A program made the translations under genes and the position numbers. Positions 48,896 through 58,766 of a DNA stretch of 64,000 nucleotides are shown in pieces. The DNA comes from Rattus norvegicus (lineage: Eukaryota; Chordata; Mammalia; Rodentia; Muridae). The stretch lies in the NCBI RefSeq assembly GCF_036323735.1, contig NC_086034.1, forward strand, positions 36,449,939 to 36,513,938, given 5' to 3'. The notes beneath the pieces are model-generated. The model searched no databases. It was not told where the DNA came from and saw only the letters and a program-made list of their open reading frames with translations. Numbering within the stretch: the stretch's first letter is position 1; each line of letters opens with the position of its first letter.

Positions 48896-49467
48896 GTTGT
48901 CTTTTATCCCCCACTAGGTCCAGCACATCAGTGCCCTAAGATATCTGCTGGATATCTTGCCAGAGCATACATTCCAATTTTGTGGCAGACCAGACTAGTC
49001 GCCCCACACTCCATTACACTTAAATCTACACATGAAAGAACACACAACACAATAACTTTTGGCCCAATTGATAAGATATAATTACCCACCTAAACATACA
49101 AAGGCCAATATACATCCATCCCTTAAGAACATTAATAACAACCTGTAAATACACAGAGTGGAATCTTAACATCACCCGCCATTTTGTCCTGCTTCAGATT
49201 CTCTCCCTCTCCCTCCTGTCTTTTCCTCCTTTCTGTTTCAGTCTCCTCCTCTTCCTTCAAACTCTTCTCCCACCCATCCTTCCTTCTCATCCAATGACAG
49301 GCCTCCTTCTATCCTGTTCCTGCCCCCACCTCCATTTTACAATTTAAATGGGGAGAAGGTTCGGATGAAGTCATCTGAGTCCCGAGTAGTGACTAGGCAG
49401 CAGTCCTTGGGGAAGTGGAATTAGCATCAAAATACAGATAACTCCAGGGCAAACCACCACAGGGGAT
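48896..49467. mobile_element. Probable rodent dispersed repeat, family not identified
   Basis: Features I associate with a repeated rodent sequence are CCATTTTGTCCTGCTTCAGA, a CTCC-rich segment, ATCCAATGACAGGCCTCCTT, CCTCCATTTTACAATTTAAA, GAAGTCATCTGAGTCCCGAG and GACTAGGCAGCAGTCCTTGG. There are no coding frames or clear LTR signals. It sits between two halves of one L1 ORF2. Confidence 0.45.
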
Positions 49468-50010
49468 AAATATTCAATAAAAAAGGACTTCATGAATTTT
49501 GCAGGCAGATGGATGGAACTTGAAAATATTATTCTGAGTTAGGTAACCCAGGCCTAAAACGATATGCATGGTATATACTCACCGATAGATAAATGGATAT
49601 TATCTAAAAAATACAGAATACCCATGATACACCGCACAGACCCAAATCAGGTAAACAAGGTGGAAGGCCCAAGTGAGGATGCTTAAATCCCACCTAGAAA
49701 GGGAGGGCAGAGAGAGGGAGGGAGCAATTTGGGTGAGAAAAGGGGGGGAAGGATAAAGGTGGGCAGGATCAAGTCTGGGGAGAGACAGGAGAGGCCCAGA
49801 GGGCCAAAAGAATGAGTGTAAATATTCAGCTGCCAGGGGTGGGGGTAGGGATGGAGGTAGGGGTGGGGTAATCTCTAGGGCATTCCGGAGGCTCAGAATG
49901 GGAGAGAATGTAATGTGAGGGATATTAGCCAAAATGCCCAACCTCGGGAATATGAAATCTGAAGAGACCACTTCAAGTAGCCAGGCAGGATCCTTAGTGT
50001 GGAGACAGGA
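49468..50010 (+). mobile_element. Old L1: end of ORF2 and 3' UTR, part 2
   Basis: GGACTTCATGAATTTTGCAG, GCAGATGGATGGAACTTGAA and TATACTCACCGATAGATAAA are the last ORF2 codons of an old L1, followed by a G-rich 3' UTR (GGGAGGGCAGAGAGAGGGAG, GGGGTGGGGGTAGGGATGG). The 123-codon reverse ORF at 49600-49971 is antisense UTR. Confidence 0.7.
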
Positions 50011-50324
50011 ATACCAATAACCTTAGCAATTGCCTGGGTTGTTTGTTTGTTTCCAGGAGTCCTTTTTGTCTAATAACTCAATTAGATGTATCTATTCCCC
50101 GTACTGGAGATTTTACTTGGTGAGTAGAAGTATCTACTTGGGCCATTGTCCCTTCCATTGTTTGGTGAATTAAGCTTAGATTGCTTTCATAAATGCAGAT
50201 ACTTTAAGAAATTCTACTGTATTAGGTTTCCAAATGTTTCTCAAGTGACTCTTGGCTGTCTCTCCCCATACTCTCTCCCTTACCTCCCTCTTTACTTTTG
50301 AGCAACATTTTCTTTTTATCTTTA
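50011..50324. other. Unassigned spacer
   Basis: No gene or firm repeat. A short GTTT array lies at about 50040-50051. Confidence 0.25.
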
Positions 50325-50490
50325 TGGGTGACTTGTCTGCATACATGTCTGTACACTTTATGCATGCAATGTCTGTGAGGCCAGAAGAGAGTTCAGATTC
50401 ACTGTTCTGGAAATGGAGTTACAGATGGTTATCAGTTACTTTGTGACTTGTACTCCAAACAGCTAAGCTATCTCTCCAACTTACTTTTCT
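50325..50490 (+). mobile_element. B3-type SINE, plus
   Basis: GTGAGGCCAGAAGAGAGTTC, AGATTCACTGTTCTGGAAAT, GGAGTTACAGATGGTTATCA and AGCTAAGCTATCTCTCCAAC follow the B3 body to its end, better preserved than the copy at 5240. Confidence 0.75.
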
Positions 50491-50637
50491 AAGATAAGCA
50501 TCCATAGCCCCAGGGGATAGATAGTTACAAGTATAGCTTAAACAACACAAAAGAAAACCAGTAAGGGTGATTTCTGCAAAAGTGAAACAAGTCTCACCTA
50601 GATACATAGTGGACTTATACATGGACTAGTCCACAGA

Positions 50638-50838
50638 AAAGAAAGAAAAAAGAAATAAGGAAAGAAGGACAGAAGGAAGGAAGGAAGGAAGGAAGGAAGG
50701 AAGGAAGGAAGGAAGGAAGGAAGGAAGGAAGGAAGGAGGGAGGGAGGGAAGGGAGGAAGGGAGGGAGGGAGGGAGGGAGGGAGGGAGGGAGGGAGGAAGG
50801 AAGGAAGGAAGGAGGAAAAGGGGAAAGAAGAAAGGAAT
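50638..50838. repeat. (GGAA)n-(GGGA)n purine tract
   Basis: About 200 bases of purine on the plus strand: GGAA units (about 50673-50734), then GGGA units (50737-50796), then GGAA again. The Pro/Ser/Leu-rich reverse frames of 80-100 codons are artefacts. Confidence 0.95.
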
Positions 50839-51870
50839 AGACAACAAACAAACAAACAAAAAAACCAAGAAAGAAAGAAAAAAGAAACATGATATTTTTT
50901 AAATTTTTTCCATGCAAGTCCTTTTCTTACAGTATAACGAATTCAGATGTAAAGTTATTCTTAAAGTTAATTGTTTTCTTATTTTGCACTTTATTTCTAA
51001 TACTTTAAAATAATGCAGACCTGTACACAGAGTGAGATATATACAATAAAACATGGTAACACTTTTTACCTGACTCCTATACCACAAAGGTAATTGAAGA
51101 CACTTAGACCTAAAAACATTTTTTTCAGCTATTTTAATGGGACTTCTCAATACTTTAAATCACACCTGGTTATAACTGTATGATGAATCATCAACTTGAT
51201 ATCCCTAAAAACTACTAATCTAAAATATAAAATAAATAATTTAATAAATAAATAAATAAAACAAAAACTAATTTCCTTACACTATTCACACTATTCCTAT
51301 TGCTCATTCATAGTGATTACAGATTAATGATACTTAGTTCACTGGGTCTCTTTTACTCAAGTAATGAAATTTTAAAATGAGCATTTCTTGTTTAACTGAA
51401 TATATGTGTTTGACATGCTATCCATAAGATGGGCTTATACCTTCTTCCCTGTTTCTTAGTACTTTCCAGTTTCCATTCTCCATTGTGAATTGACAGAACT
51501 AGTGAGCTGAAGAGTTATCTGGTGTTGCTTATTACCAAAATGAAAGAATATTCTTCATCAAAGGTCTAGATATATTTTTAATATTTGAGGCATGAGTTTC
51601 CCCTGTTTGAGAATCCCCATTACTGATGTAGAATGGTTAAATGGTAAAACATAATTTGCTTAAATGACCAGTTTTCAGATTCACCTGTGCATGTGCCCAC
51701 ACCCCAAATGCAGCTCTCTGCATAGAACTTTTGCTGGCCACCGGTTTGCATTTTGAGATATTTTATCAGAAGAGAGGACGGGAAGCAATTGAAGCTGTGC
51801 TGCCTCACTCTCTTCTTATTTGTGTTTGTTTAGGGTCATAAGGTTGTATGGCCATAGGCACTTTATATTT
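50839..51870. other. Unassigned AT-rich intergenic DNA
   Basis: An AATA run lies at about 51231-51262. No gene or firm repeat. Confidence 0.3.
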
Positions 51871-52025
51871 TAATTACAAGATTTTATTTTTTAATCTTTG
51901 CCTCTCCCTTCCCTGCCAAGGGTATTCTTTTTCCTCATTTAAAGAAGGAGTGAAGCATTCACATTTTGATCATCCGTCTTGAGTTTTGTTTGTTCTAGGG
52001 ATCTAGGGTAATTCAAACATTTGGG

Positions 52026-55000
52026 CTAATAGCCACTTATCAATGAGTGCATACCATGTATGTCTTTCTGTGATTGGGTTAGCTCACTCAGGATGATATT
52101 TTCCAGTTCCAACCATTTGCCTACGAATTTCATAAACTCGTTGTTTTTGATAGCTGAGTAATATTCCATTGTGTAGATGTACCACATTTTCTGTATCCAT
52201 TCCTCTGTTGAAGGGCATCTGGGTTCTTTCCAGTTTCTGGCGATTATAAATAAGGCTGCAATGAACATAGTGGAGCACGTGTCTCTTTTATATGTTGAAG
52301 CATCTTTTGGGTATATGCCCAAGAGAGGTATAGCTGGATCCTCAGGCAGTTCAATGTCCAATTTTCTGAGGAATCTCCAGACTGATTTCCAGAATGGATT
52401 TACCAGTCTGCAATCCCACCAAAAATGGAGGAGTGTTCCTCTTTCTCCACATCCTCGCCAGCATCTGCTGTCACCTGAGTTTTTGATCTTCGCCATTCTC
52501 ACTGGTGTGAGGTGAAATCTCAGGGTTGTTTTGATTTGCATTTCCCTTATGACTAAAGATGTTGAACATTTCTTTAGGTGTTTCTCAGCCATTCGGCATT
52601 CCTCAGCTGTGAATTCTTTGTTTAGCTCTGAACCCCATTTTTTAATAGGGTTATTTGTTTCCCTGCGGTCTAACTTCTTGAGTTCTTTGTATATTTTGTA
52701 TATAAGGTCTCTATCTGTTGTAGGATTGGTAAAGATCTTTTCCCATTCTGTTGGTTGCCGTTTTGTCCTAACCACAGTGTCCTTTGCCTTATAGAAGCTT
52801 TGAAGTTTTATGAGATCCCATTTGTCAATTCTTGATTTTAGAGCATAAGCCATTGGTGTTTTGTTCAGGAAATTTTTTCCAGTGCCCATGTGTTCCAGAT
52901 GCTTCCCTAGTTTTTCTTCTATTAGTTTGAGTGTGTCTGGTTTGATGTGGAGGTCCTTGATCCACTTGGACTTAAGCTTTGTACAGGGTGATAAGCATGG
53001 ATCGATCTGCATTCTTCTACATGTTGCCCTCCAGTTGAACCAGCACCATTTACTGAAAATGCTATCTTTTTTCCATTGGATGGTTTTGGCTCCTTTGTCA
53101 AAAATCAAGTGACCATAGGTGTGTGGGTTCATTTCTGGGTCTTCAATTCTATTCCATTGGTCTATCTGTCTGTCTCTGTACCAATACCATGCAGTTTTTA
53201 TCACTATTGCTCTGTAATACTGCTTGAGTTCAGGGATAGTGATTCCCCCTGAAGTCCTTTTATTGTTAAGGATAGCTTTAGCTATCCTGGGTTTTTTCTT
53301 ATTGCAGATGAATTTGCAAATTGTTCTGTCTAACTCTTTGAAGAATTGGATTGGTATTTTGATGGGGATTGCATTGAATCTGTAGATTGCTTTTGGTAAA
53401 ATGGCCATTTTTACTATATTAATCCTGCCAATCCATGAGCATGGGAGATCTTTCCATCTTCTGAGGTCTTCTTCAATTTCCTTCTTCAGTGTCTTGAAGT
53501 TCTTATTGTACAGATCTTTTACTTGCTTGGTTAAAGTCACACCGAGGTACTTTATATTATTTGGGTCTATTATGAAGGGTGTCATTTCCCTAATTTCTTT
53601 CTCGGCTTGTTTCTCTTTTGTGTAGAGGAAGGCTACTGATTTATTTGAGTTAATTTTATACCCAGCCACTTTGCAGAAGTTGTTTATCAGCTTTAGTAGT
53701 TCTCTGGTGGAACTTTTTGGGATCACTTAAATATACTATCATATCATCTGCAAACAGTGATATTTTAACTTCTTCTTTTCCGATCTGTATCCCCTTGACC
53801 TCCTTTTGTTGTCTGATTGCTCTGGCTAGAACTTCAAGAACTATATTGAATAAGTAGGGAGAGTGTTGGCAGCCTTGTCTAGTCCCTGATTTTAGTGGGA
53901 TTGCTTCAAGTTGCTCTCCATTTAGTTTAATGTTAGCAACTGGTTTGCTGTATATGGCTTTTACTATGTTTAGGTATGGGCCTTGAATTCCTATTCTTTC
54001 CAGGACTTTTATCATGAAGGGGTGTTGAATTTTTCAAATGCTTTCTCAGCGTCTAATGAAATGATCATGTGGTTTTGTTCGTTCAGTTTGTTTATATAAT
54101 TGATCACGTTGATGGTTTTCCGTATATTAAACCATCCCTGCATGCCTGGGATGAAGCCTACTTGGTCATGGTGGATGATTGTTTTGATGTGCTCTTGGAT
54201 TCGGTTTGCCAGAATTTTGTTGAGTATTTTTGCGTCGATATTCATAAGGGAAATTGGTCTGACGTTCTCTTTCTTTGTTTTGTCTTTGTGTGGTTTAGGT
54301 ATAAGAGTAATTGTGGCTTCGTAGAAGGTATTCGGTAGTGATCCATCTGTTTCAATTTTGTGGAATAGTTTGGATAATATTGGTATGAGGTCTTCTCTGA
54401 AGGTTTGGTAGAATTCTGCACTAAACCCGTCTGGACCTGGGGTCTTTTTGGTTGGGAGACCTTTAATGACTGCTTCTATTTCCTTAGGAGTTATGGGGTT
54501 GTTTAACTGGTTTATCTGTTCCTGATTTAACTTCGGTACCTGGTATCTTTCTAGGAAATTGTCCATTTCCTGAAGATTTTCAAGTTTTGTTGAATATAGG
54601 TTTTTATAGTAAGATCTGATGATTTTTTGAATTTCCTCTGAATCTGTTGTTATGTCTCCCTTTTCATTTCTGATTTTGTTAATTTGGACGCACTCTCTGT
54701 GTCCTCTCATTAGTCTGGCTAAGGGTTTATCTATCTTGTTGATTTTCTCAAAGAACCAACTTTTGGTTCTGTTGATACTTTCTATGGTCCTTTTTGTTTC
54801 TACTTGGTTGATTTCAGCTCTGAGTTTGATTATTTCCTGCCTTCTACTGCTCCTGGGTGTATGTGCTTCTTTTTGTTCTAGAGCTTTTAGGTGTGCTGTC
54901 AAGCTGCTGACATATGCTCTTTCCTGTTTCTTTCTGCAGGCACTCAGCGCTGTGAGTTTTCCTCTAGGACAGCTTTCATTGTGTCCCATAAGTTTGGGTA

Positions 55001-55852
55001 TGTTGTACCTTCATTTTCATTAAATTCTAAAAAGTTTTTAATTTCTTTCTTTATTTCTTCCTTCACCAGGTTATCATTGAGTAGAGCATTGTTCAATTTC
55101 CAAGTATATGTGGGCATTCTTCCTTGATTGTTATTGAAGACCAGTTTTAGGCTGTGGTGGTCCGATAGCACGCATGGGATTATTTCTATCTTTCTGTACC
55201 TGTTGAGGCCCGTTTTTTGACCAATTATATGGTCGATTTTGGAGAAAGTACCATGAGGAGCTGAGAAGAAGGTATATCCTTTTGCTTTAGGATAGAATGT
55301 TCTATAAATATCCGTTAAGTCCATTTGGCTCATGACTTCTCTTAGTCTGTCTACGTCTCTGTTTAATTTCTGTTTCCATGATCTGTCCATTGATGAGAGT
55401 GGGGTGTTGAAATCTCCCACTATTATTGTGTGAGGTGCAATGTGTGTTTTGAGCTTTAGTAAGGTTTCTTTTACATACGTAGGTGCCCTTGCATTTGGGG
55501 CATAGATATTTAGGATTGAGAGTTCATCTTGGTGGATTTTTCCTTTGATGAATATGAAGTGTCCTTCCTTATCTTTTTTGATGACTTTTAATTGAAAATT
55601 GATTTTATTTGATATTAGAATGGCTACTCCAGCTTGCTTCTTCTGACCATTTGCTTAGAAAGTTGTTTTCCAGCCTTTCACTTTGAGGTAATGTCTGTCT
55701 TTGTCTCTGAGATGTGTTTCCTGTAGGCAGCAGAATGCAGGGTCCTCGTTGCATATCCAGTTTGTTAATCTATGTCTTTTTATTGGGGAGTTGAGGCCAT
55801 TGATGTTGAGAGATATTAAGGAATAGTGATTATTGCTTCCCATTATATTCAT
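52026..55852 (-). pseudogene. L1 ORF2 pseudogene, nearly full length
   Basis: ORF2 encodes the endonuclease and reverse transcriptase that L1 uses for target-primed reverse transcription, and also mobilises SINEs in trans. The start MNIMGSNNHYSLISLNINGL begins at 55852. The N-terminal endonuclease shows LQETHLRD near residue 45 and GDFNTPLSSMD near 146. The RT shows GPDGFSAEFYQ, GTRQGC, ISLDAEKAF and FADD (around 53740-53755), and the Cys-rich end CWRGCGERGTLLHFWWDC. There is an in-frame TAA at 55655-55657, and frameshifts near 54970, near 54030 and in the A-run near 53715; the last 566 codons (53726-52026) are open to the normal end. The domains are complete but it is non-functional as written. 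The ORF1-ORF2 gap is about 60 bases. Confidence 0.93.
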
Positions 55853-55911
55853 ATTTGGATGTGAGGTTATGTTTGTGTGCTTTCATTCTCTTTGTTTTGT
55901 TGCCAAGACGA

Positions 55912-56988
55912 TTAGTTTCTTGCTTCTTCTAGGTTATAGCTTGCCTCCTTATGTTTGGCTTTACCATTTATTATCCTTTGTAGTGCTGGATTTGTAGAAA
56001 GATATTGTGTAAATTTGGTTTTGTCATGGAATATCTTGGTTTCTCCATCTATGTTAATTGAGAGTTTTGCAGGATACAGTAACCTGGGCTGGCATTTGTC
56101 TTCTCTTAGGGTCTGTATGACATCAGTCCAGGATCTTCTGGCCTTCATAGTTTCTGGCGAAAAGTCTGGTGTGATTCTGATAGGTCTGCCTTTATATGTT
56201 ACTTGACCTTTTTCCCTTACTGCTTTTAATATTCTTTCTTTATTTTGTGCGTTTGGTGTTTTGACTATTATGTGACGGGAGGTGTTTCTATTCTGGTCCA
56301 ATCTATTTGGAGTTCTGTAGGCTTCTTGTACGCCTATGGGTATCTCTTTTTTTAGGTTAGGGAAGTTTTCTTCTATGATTTTGTTGAAGATATTTACTGG
56401 GCCTTTGAGCTGGGAGTCTTCACTCTCTTCTATACCTATTATCCTTAGGTTTGATCTTCTCATTGAGTCCTGGATTTCCTGTATGTTTTGGACCAGTAGC
56501 TTTTTCCGCTTTACATTATCTTTGACAGTTGAGTCAATGATTTCTATGGAATCTTCTGCTCCTGAGATTCTCTCTTCCATCTCTTGTATTCTGTTGGTGA
56601 AGCTTGTATCTACAGCTCCTTGTCTCTTCTTTTGGTTTTCTATATCCAGGGTTGTTTACATGTGTTCTTTCTTGATTGCTTCTATTTCCATTTTTAATTC
56701 CTTCAACTGTTTGATTGTGTTTTCCTGGAATTCTTTCAGGCATTTTTGCGATTCCTCTCTGTAGGCTTCTACTTGTTTATTAATGTTTTCCTGTGTTTCC
56801 CTAAGGGAGTTCTTCACGTCTTTCTTGAAGTCCTCCAGCATCATGATCAAATATGATTTTGAAACTAGATCTTGATTTTCTGGTGTGTTTGGATATTCCA
56901 TGTTTGTTTTGGTGGGAGAATTGGGCTCCGTTGGTGCCGTGTACTCTTGGTTTCTATTGCTTGGGTTCCTGTGCTTGCCTCTCACCAT
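55912..56988 (-). pseudogene. L1 ORF1 pseudogene, one premature stop
   Basis: ORF1p is the L1 RNA-binding nucleic acid chaperone that trimerises through a coiled coil. The frame starts with MVRGKHRNPSNRNQ at 56988. A Glu/Lys/Gln-rich heptad region at about residues 45-145 fits the coiled coil. The RRM follows (RSNLRIIGIEESED) and then the C-terminal domain (SRHIIVKTPNAQNKERILKA, RITPDFSPETMKARRSW). The total is about 358 codons, the usual size. A single TAA at 56656-56658 (residue 111) interrupts it; the frame before and after is the same, and the downstream ATG at 56580 opens the remaining 222 codons. No frameshift is seen, so decay here is minimal. Confidence 0.93.
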
Positions 56989-57930
56989 CAGATTATCTCT
57001 AGTGTTACTTTGTTCTGCTATTTCTGACAGTGGCTAGACTGTCCTATAAGCCTGTGTGTCAGGAGTGCTGTAGATCTGTTTTCCTCTCTTTCAGTCAGTT
57101 ATGGGGACAGAGTGTTCTGCTTTCGGGCGTGTAGTTTTTCCTCTCTACAGGTCTTCAGCTGTTCCTGTGGGCCTGTGTCTTGAGTTCACCAGGCAGCTTT
57201 CTTGCAGCAGAAAAGTTGGTCTTACCTGTGGTCCCGAATCTCAAGTTCGCTCGTGGGATGCTGCCCACGGGCTCTCTGCAGCGGCAGCAACCAGGAAGAC
57301 CTGTGCCGCCCCTTCCGGGAGCTTCAGTGCACCAGGGTTCCAGATGGCCTTTGGTGTTTTCCTCTGACGTCTGAGATGTATGTACAGAGAGCAGTCTCTT
57401 CTGGTTTCCCAGGCTTGTCTGCCTCTCTGAAGGTTTAGCTCTCCCTCCCACAGGATTTGGGTGCAGAGAACTGTTTATCCGGTCTGTTTCCTTCAGGTTC
57501 CGGTGGTGTCTCAGGCAGGGGTCCTGCCGCTCCTGGGCCCTCCCCCATGGGAGCCCAGAGGCCTTATACAGTTTCCTCTTGGGCCAGGGATGTGGGCAGG
57601 GGTGAGCAGTGTTGGTGGTCTCTTCTGCTCTGCAGCCTCAGGAGTGCCCACCTGACCAGGCGGTTGGGTCTCTCTCTCACAGGGTCTGGGAGCAGAGAGC
57701 TGCTGCGGGCCGGGATCCGCGGGTGTGGGACATCCGGTAAACACGGAACGTGCCCGGTCCTAGAGGAATTCTGTTTCCGTGTGTCCCAAGCTCACCAGGC
57801 AGCTTTCTTGCAGCAGAAAAGTTGGTCTTACCTGTGGTCCCGAGGCTCAAGTTCGCTCGTGGGGTGCTGCCCATGGGCTCTCTGCGGTGGCAGCAACCAG
57901 GAAGACCTGTGCCGCCCCTTCCGTGAGCTC
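56989..57930 (-). promoter_or_regulatory. L1 5' UTR with tandem promoter monomers
   Basis: GC- and CpG-rich sequence upstream of ORF1. A segment at about 57172-57330 (AGGCAGCTTTCTTGCAGCAG, AAAAGTTGGTCTTACCTGTG) is repeated at about 57778-57930 with a period of 606 bases, so the UTR contains one complete and one partial unit. In rodents such monomers carry the internal promoter (family knowledge). The open frames of 60-160 codons here are non-coding. Confidence 0.85.
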
Positions 57931-57945
57931 TAATTACAAGATTTT

Positions 57946-58751
57946 TTTTCTTTCTTTCTTTTTTTTTTTTTTTTATTAACTTGAGTATTTCTTATATACA
58001 TTTCAAGTGTTATTCCCTTTCCCGGTTTCCGGGCAAACATCCCCCTCTCCTCTCCCCTTCCTTATGGGTGTTCCCCTCCCAACTCTCCCCCCATTGCCGC
58101 CCTCCCCCCATAGTCTAGTTCACTGGGGGTTCAGTCTTAGCAGGACCCAGGGCTTCCCCTTCCACTGGTGCTCTTACTAGGATATTCATTGCTACCTATG
58201 GGGTCAGAGTCCAGGGTCAGTCCATGTATAGTCTTTAGGTAGTAGCTTAGTCCCTGGAAGCTCTGGTTGTAGACATTGTTGTACTTTTGGGGTCTCGAGC
58301 CCCTTCAAGCTCTTCCAGTTCTTTCTCTGATTCCTTCAATGGGGGACCTATTCTCAGTTCAGTGGTTTGCTGCTGGCATTCGACTCTGTATTTGCTGTAT
58401 TCTGGCTGTGTCTCTCAGGAGCGATCTACATCCGGCTCCTGTCGGTCTGCACTTCTTTGCTTCATCCATCTTGTCTAATTGGGTGGCTGTATATGTATGG
58501 GCCACATGTGGGGCAGGCTCTGAATGGGTGTTCCTTCAGTCTCTGTTTTAATCTTTGCCTCTCCCTTCCCTGCCAAGGGTATTCTTTTTCCTCATTTAAA
58601 GAAGGAGTGAAGCATTCACATTTTGATCATCCGTCTTGAGTTTCGTTTGTTCTAGGGATCTAGGGTAATTCAAGCATTTGGGCTAATAGCCACTTATCAA
58701 TGAGTGCATACCATGTATGTCTTTCTGTGATTGGGTTAGCTCACTCAGGAT
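57946..58751 (-). mobile_element. L1 copy B: complete 3' UTR and last ORF2 codons, 5'-truncated
   Basis: A T-rich stretch with C interruptions (57946-57974) represents the poly(A) tail, followed by the L1 terminus TTAACTTGAGTATTTCTTAT, the G-rich 3' UTR in reverse, and ORF2 codons SELTQSQKDIHGMHSLISGY, truncated at 58750. About 200 bases (58551-58750) duplicate the left end of copy A, so A and B come from separate RNAs. Confidence 0.92.
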
Positions 58752-58766
58752 TAATTACAAGATTTT

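Larger units (their letters stand above)
51886..57930 (-). mobile_element. L1 copy A: 5' UTR, ORF1, ORF2, shortened 3' UTR
   Basis: In sense (minus) order it carries two partial promoter monomers (57930-56989), ORF1 (56988-55912), ORF2 (55852-52026) and only about 135 bases of 3' UTR. The UTR stops at GCAAAGATTAAAA and is followed by a very short A-rich tail, whereas complete copies at 10980 and 58551 continue with CAGAGACTG and about 570 more bases. All ORFs are broken but nearly full in length, so the copy is fairly young. Confidence 0.92.
51871..58766 (-). mobile_element. Double L1 insertion with three copies of one 15-bp target sequence
   Basis: TAATTACAAGATTTT occurs at 51871-51885, 57931-57945 and 58752-58766. 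Between copies one and two is a nearly full-length L1 (A), and between copies two and three is a 5'-truncated L1 3' end (B), both on the minus strand. At the right flank the minus strand reads ATT/AAAAATC, a good L1 endonuclease site. The simplest history is insertion of A, then of B at the same nick site in A's 5' TSD. The repeats are seen directly; the order is inferred. Confidence 0.88.

Noticed and set aside
50598..50917. Three overlapping Pro/Ser/Leu-rich reverse frames of 80-100 codons
   Set aside because: They arise from the GGAA/GGGA purine tract and repeat the same peptide periodicity in every frame.
57101..57979. Several 64-158-codon frames in GC-rich sequence
   Set aside because: They lie in the L1 5' UTR monomers and recur at 32.5-32.9 kb. 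High GC lowers stop density; there is no protein family match.
51871..58766. Single L1 insertion with an internal tandem duplication
   Set aside because: The middle copy of the target sequence separates a complete 5' UTR end from a complete poly(A) tail, and the two L1 parts overlap over the same 200 bases. Two separate RNAs are needed.
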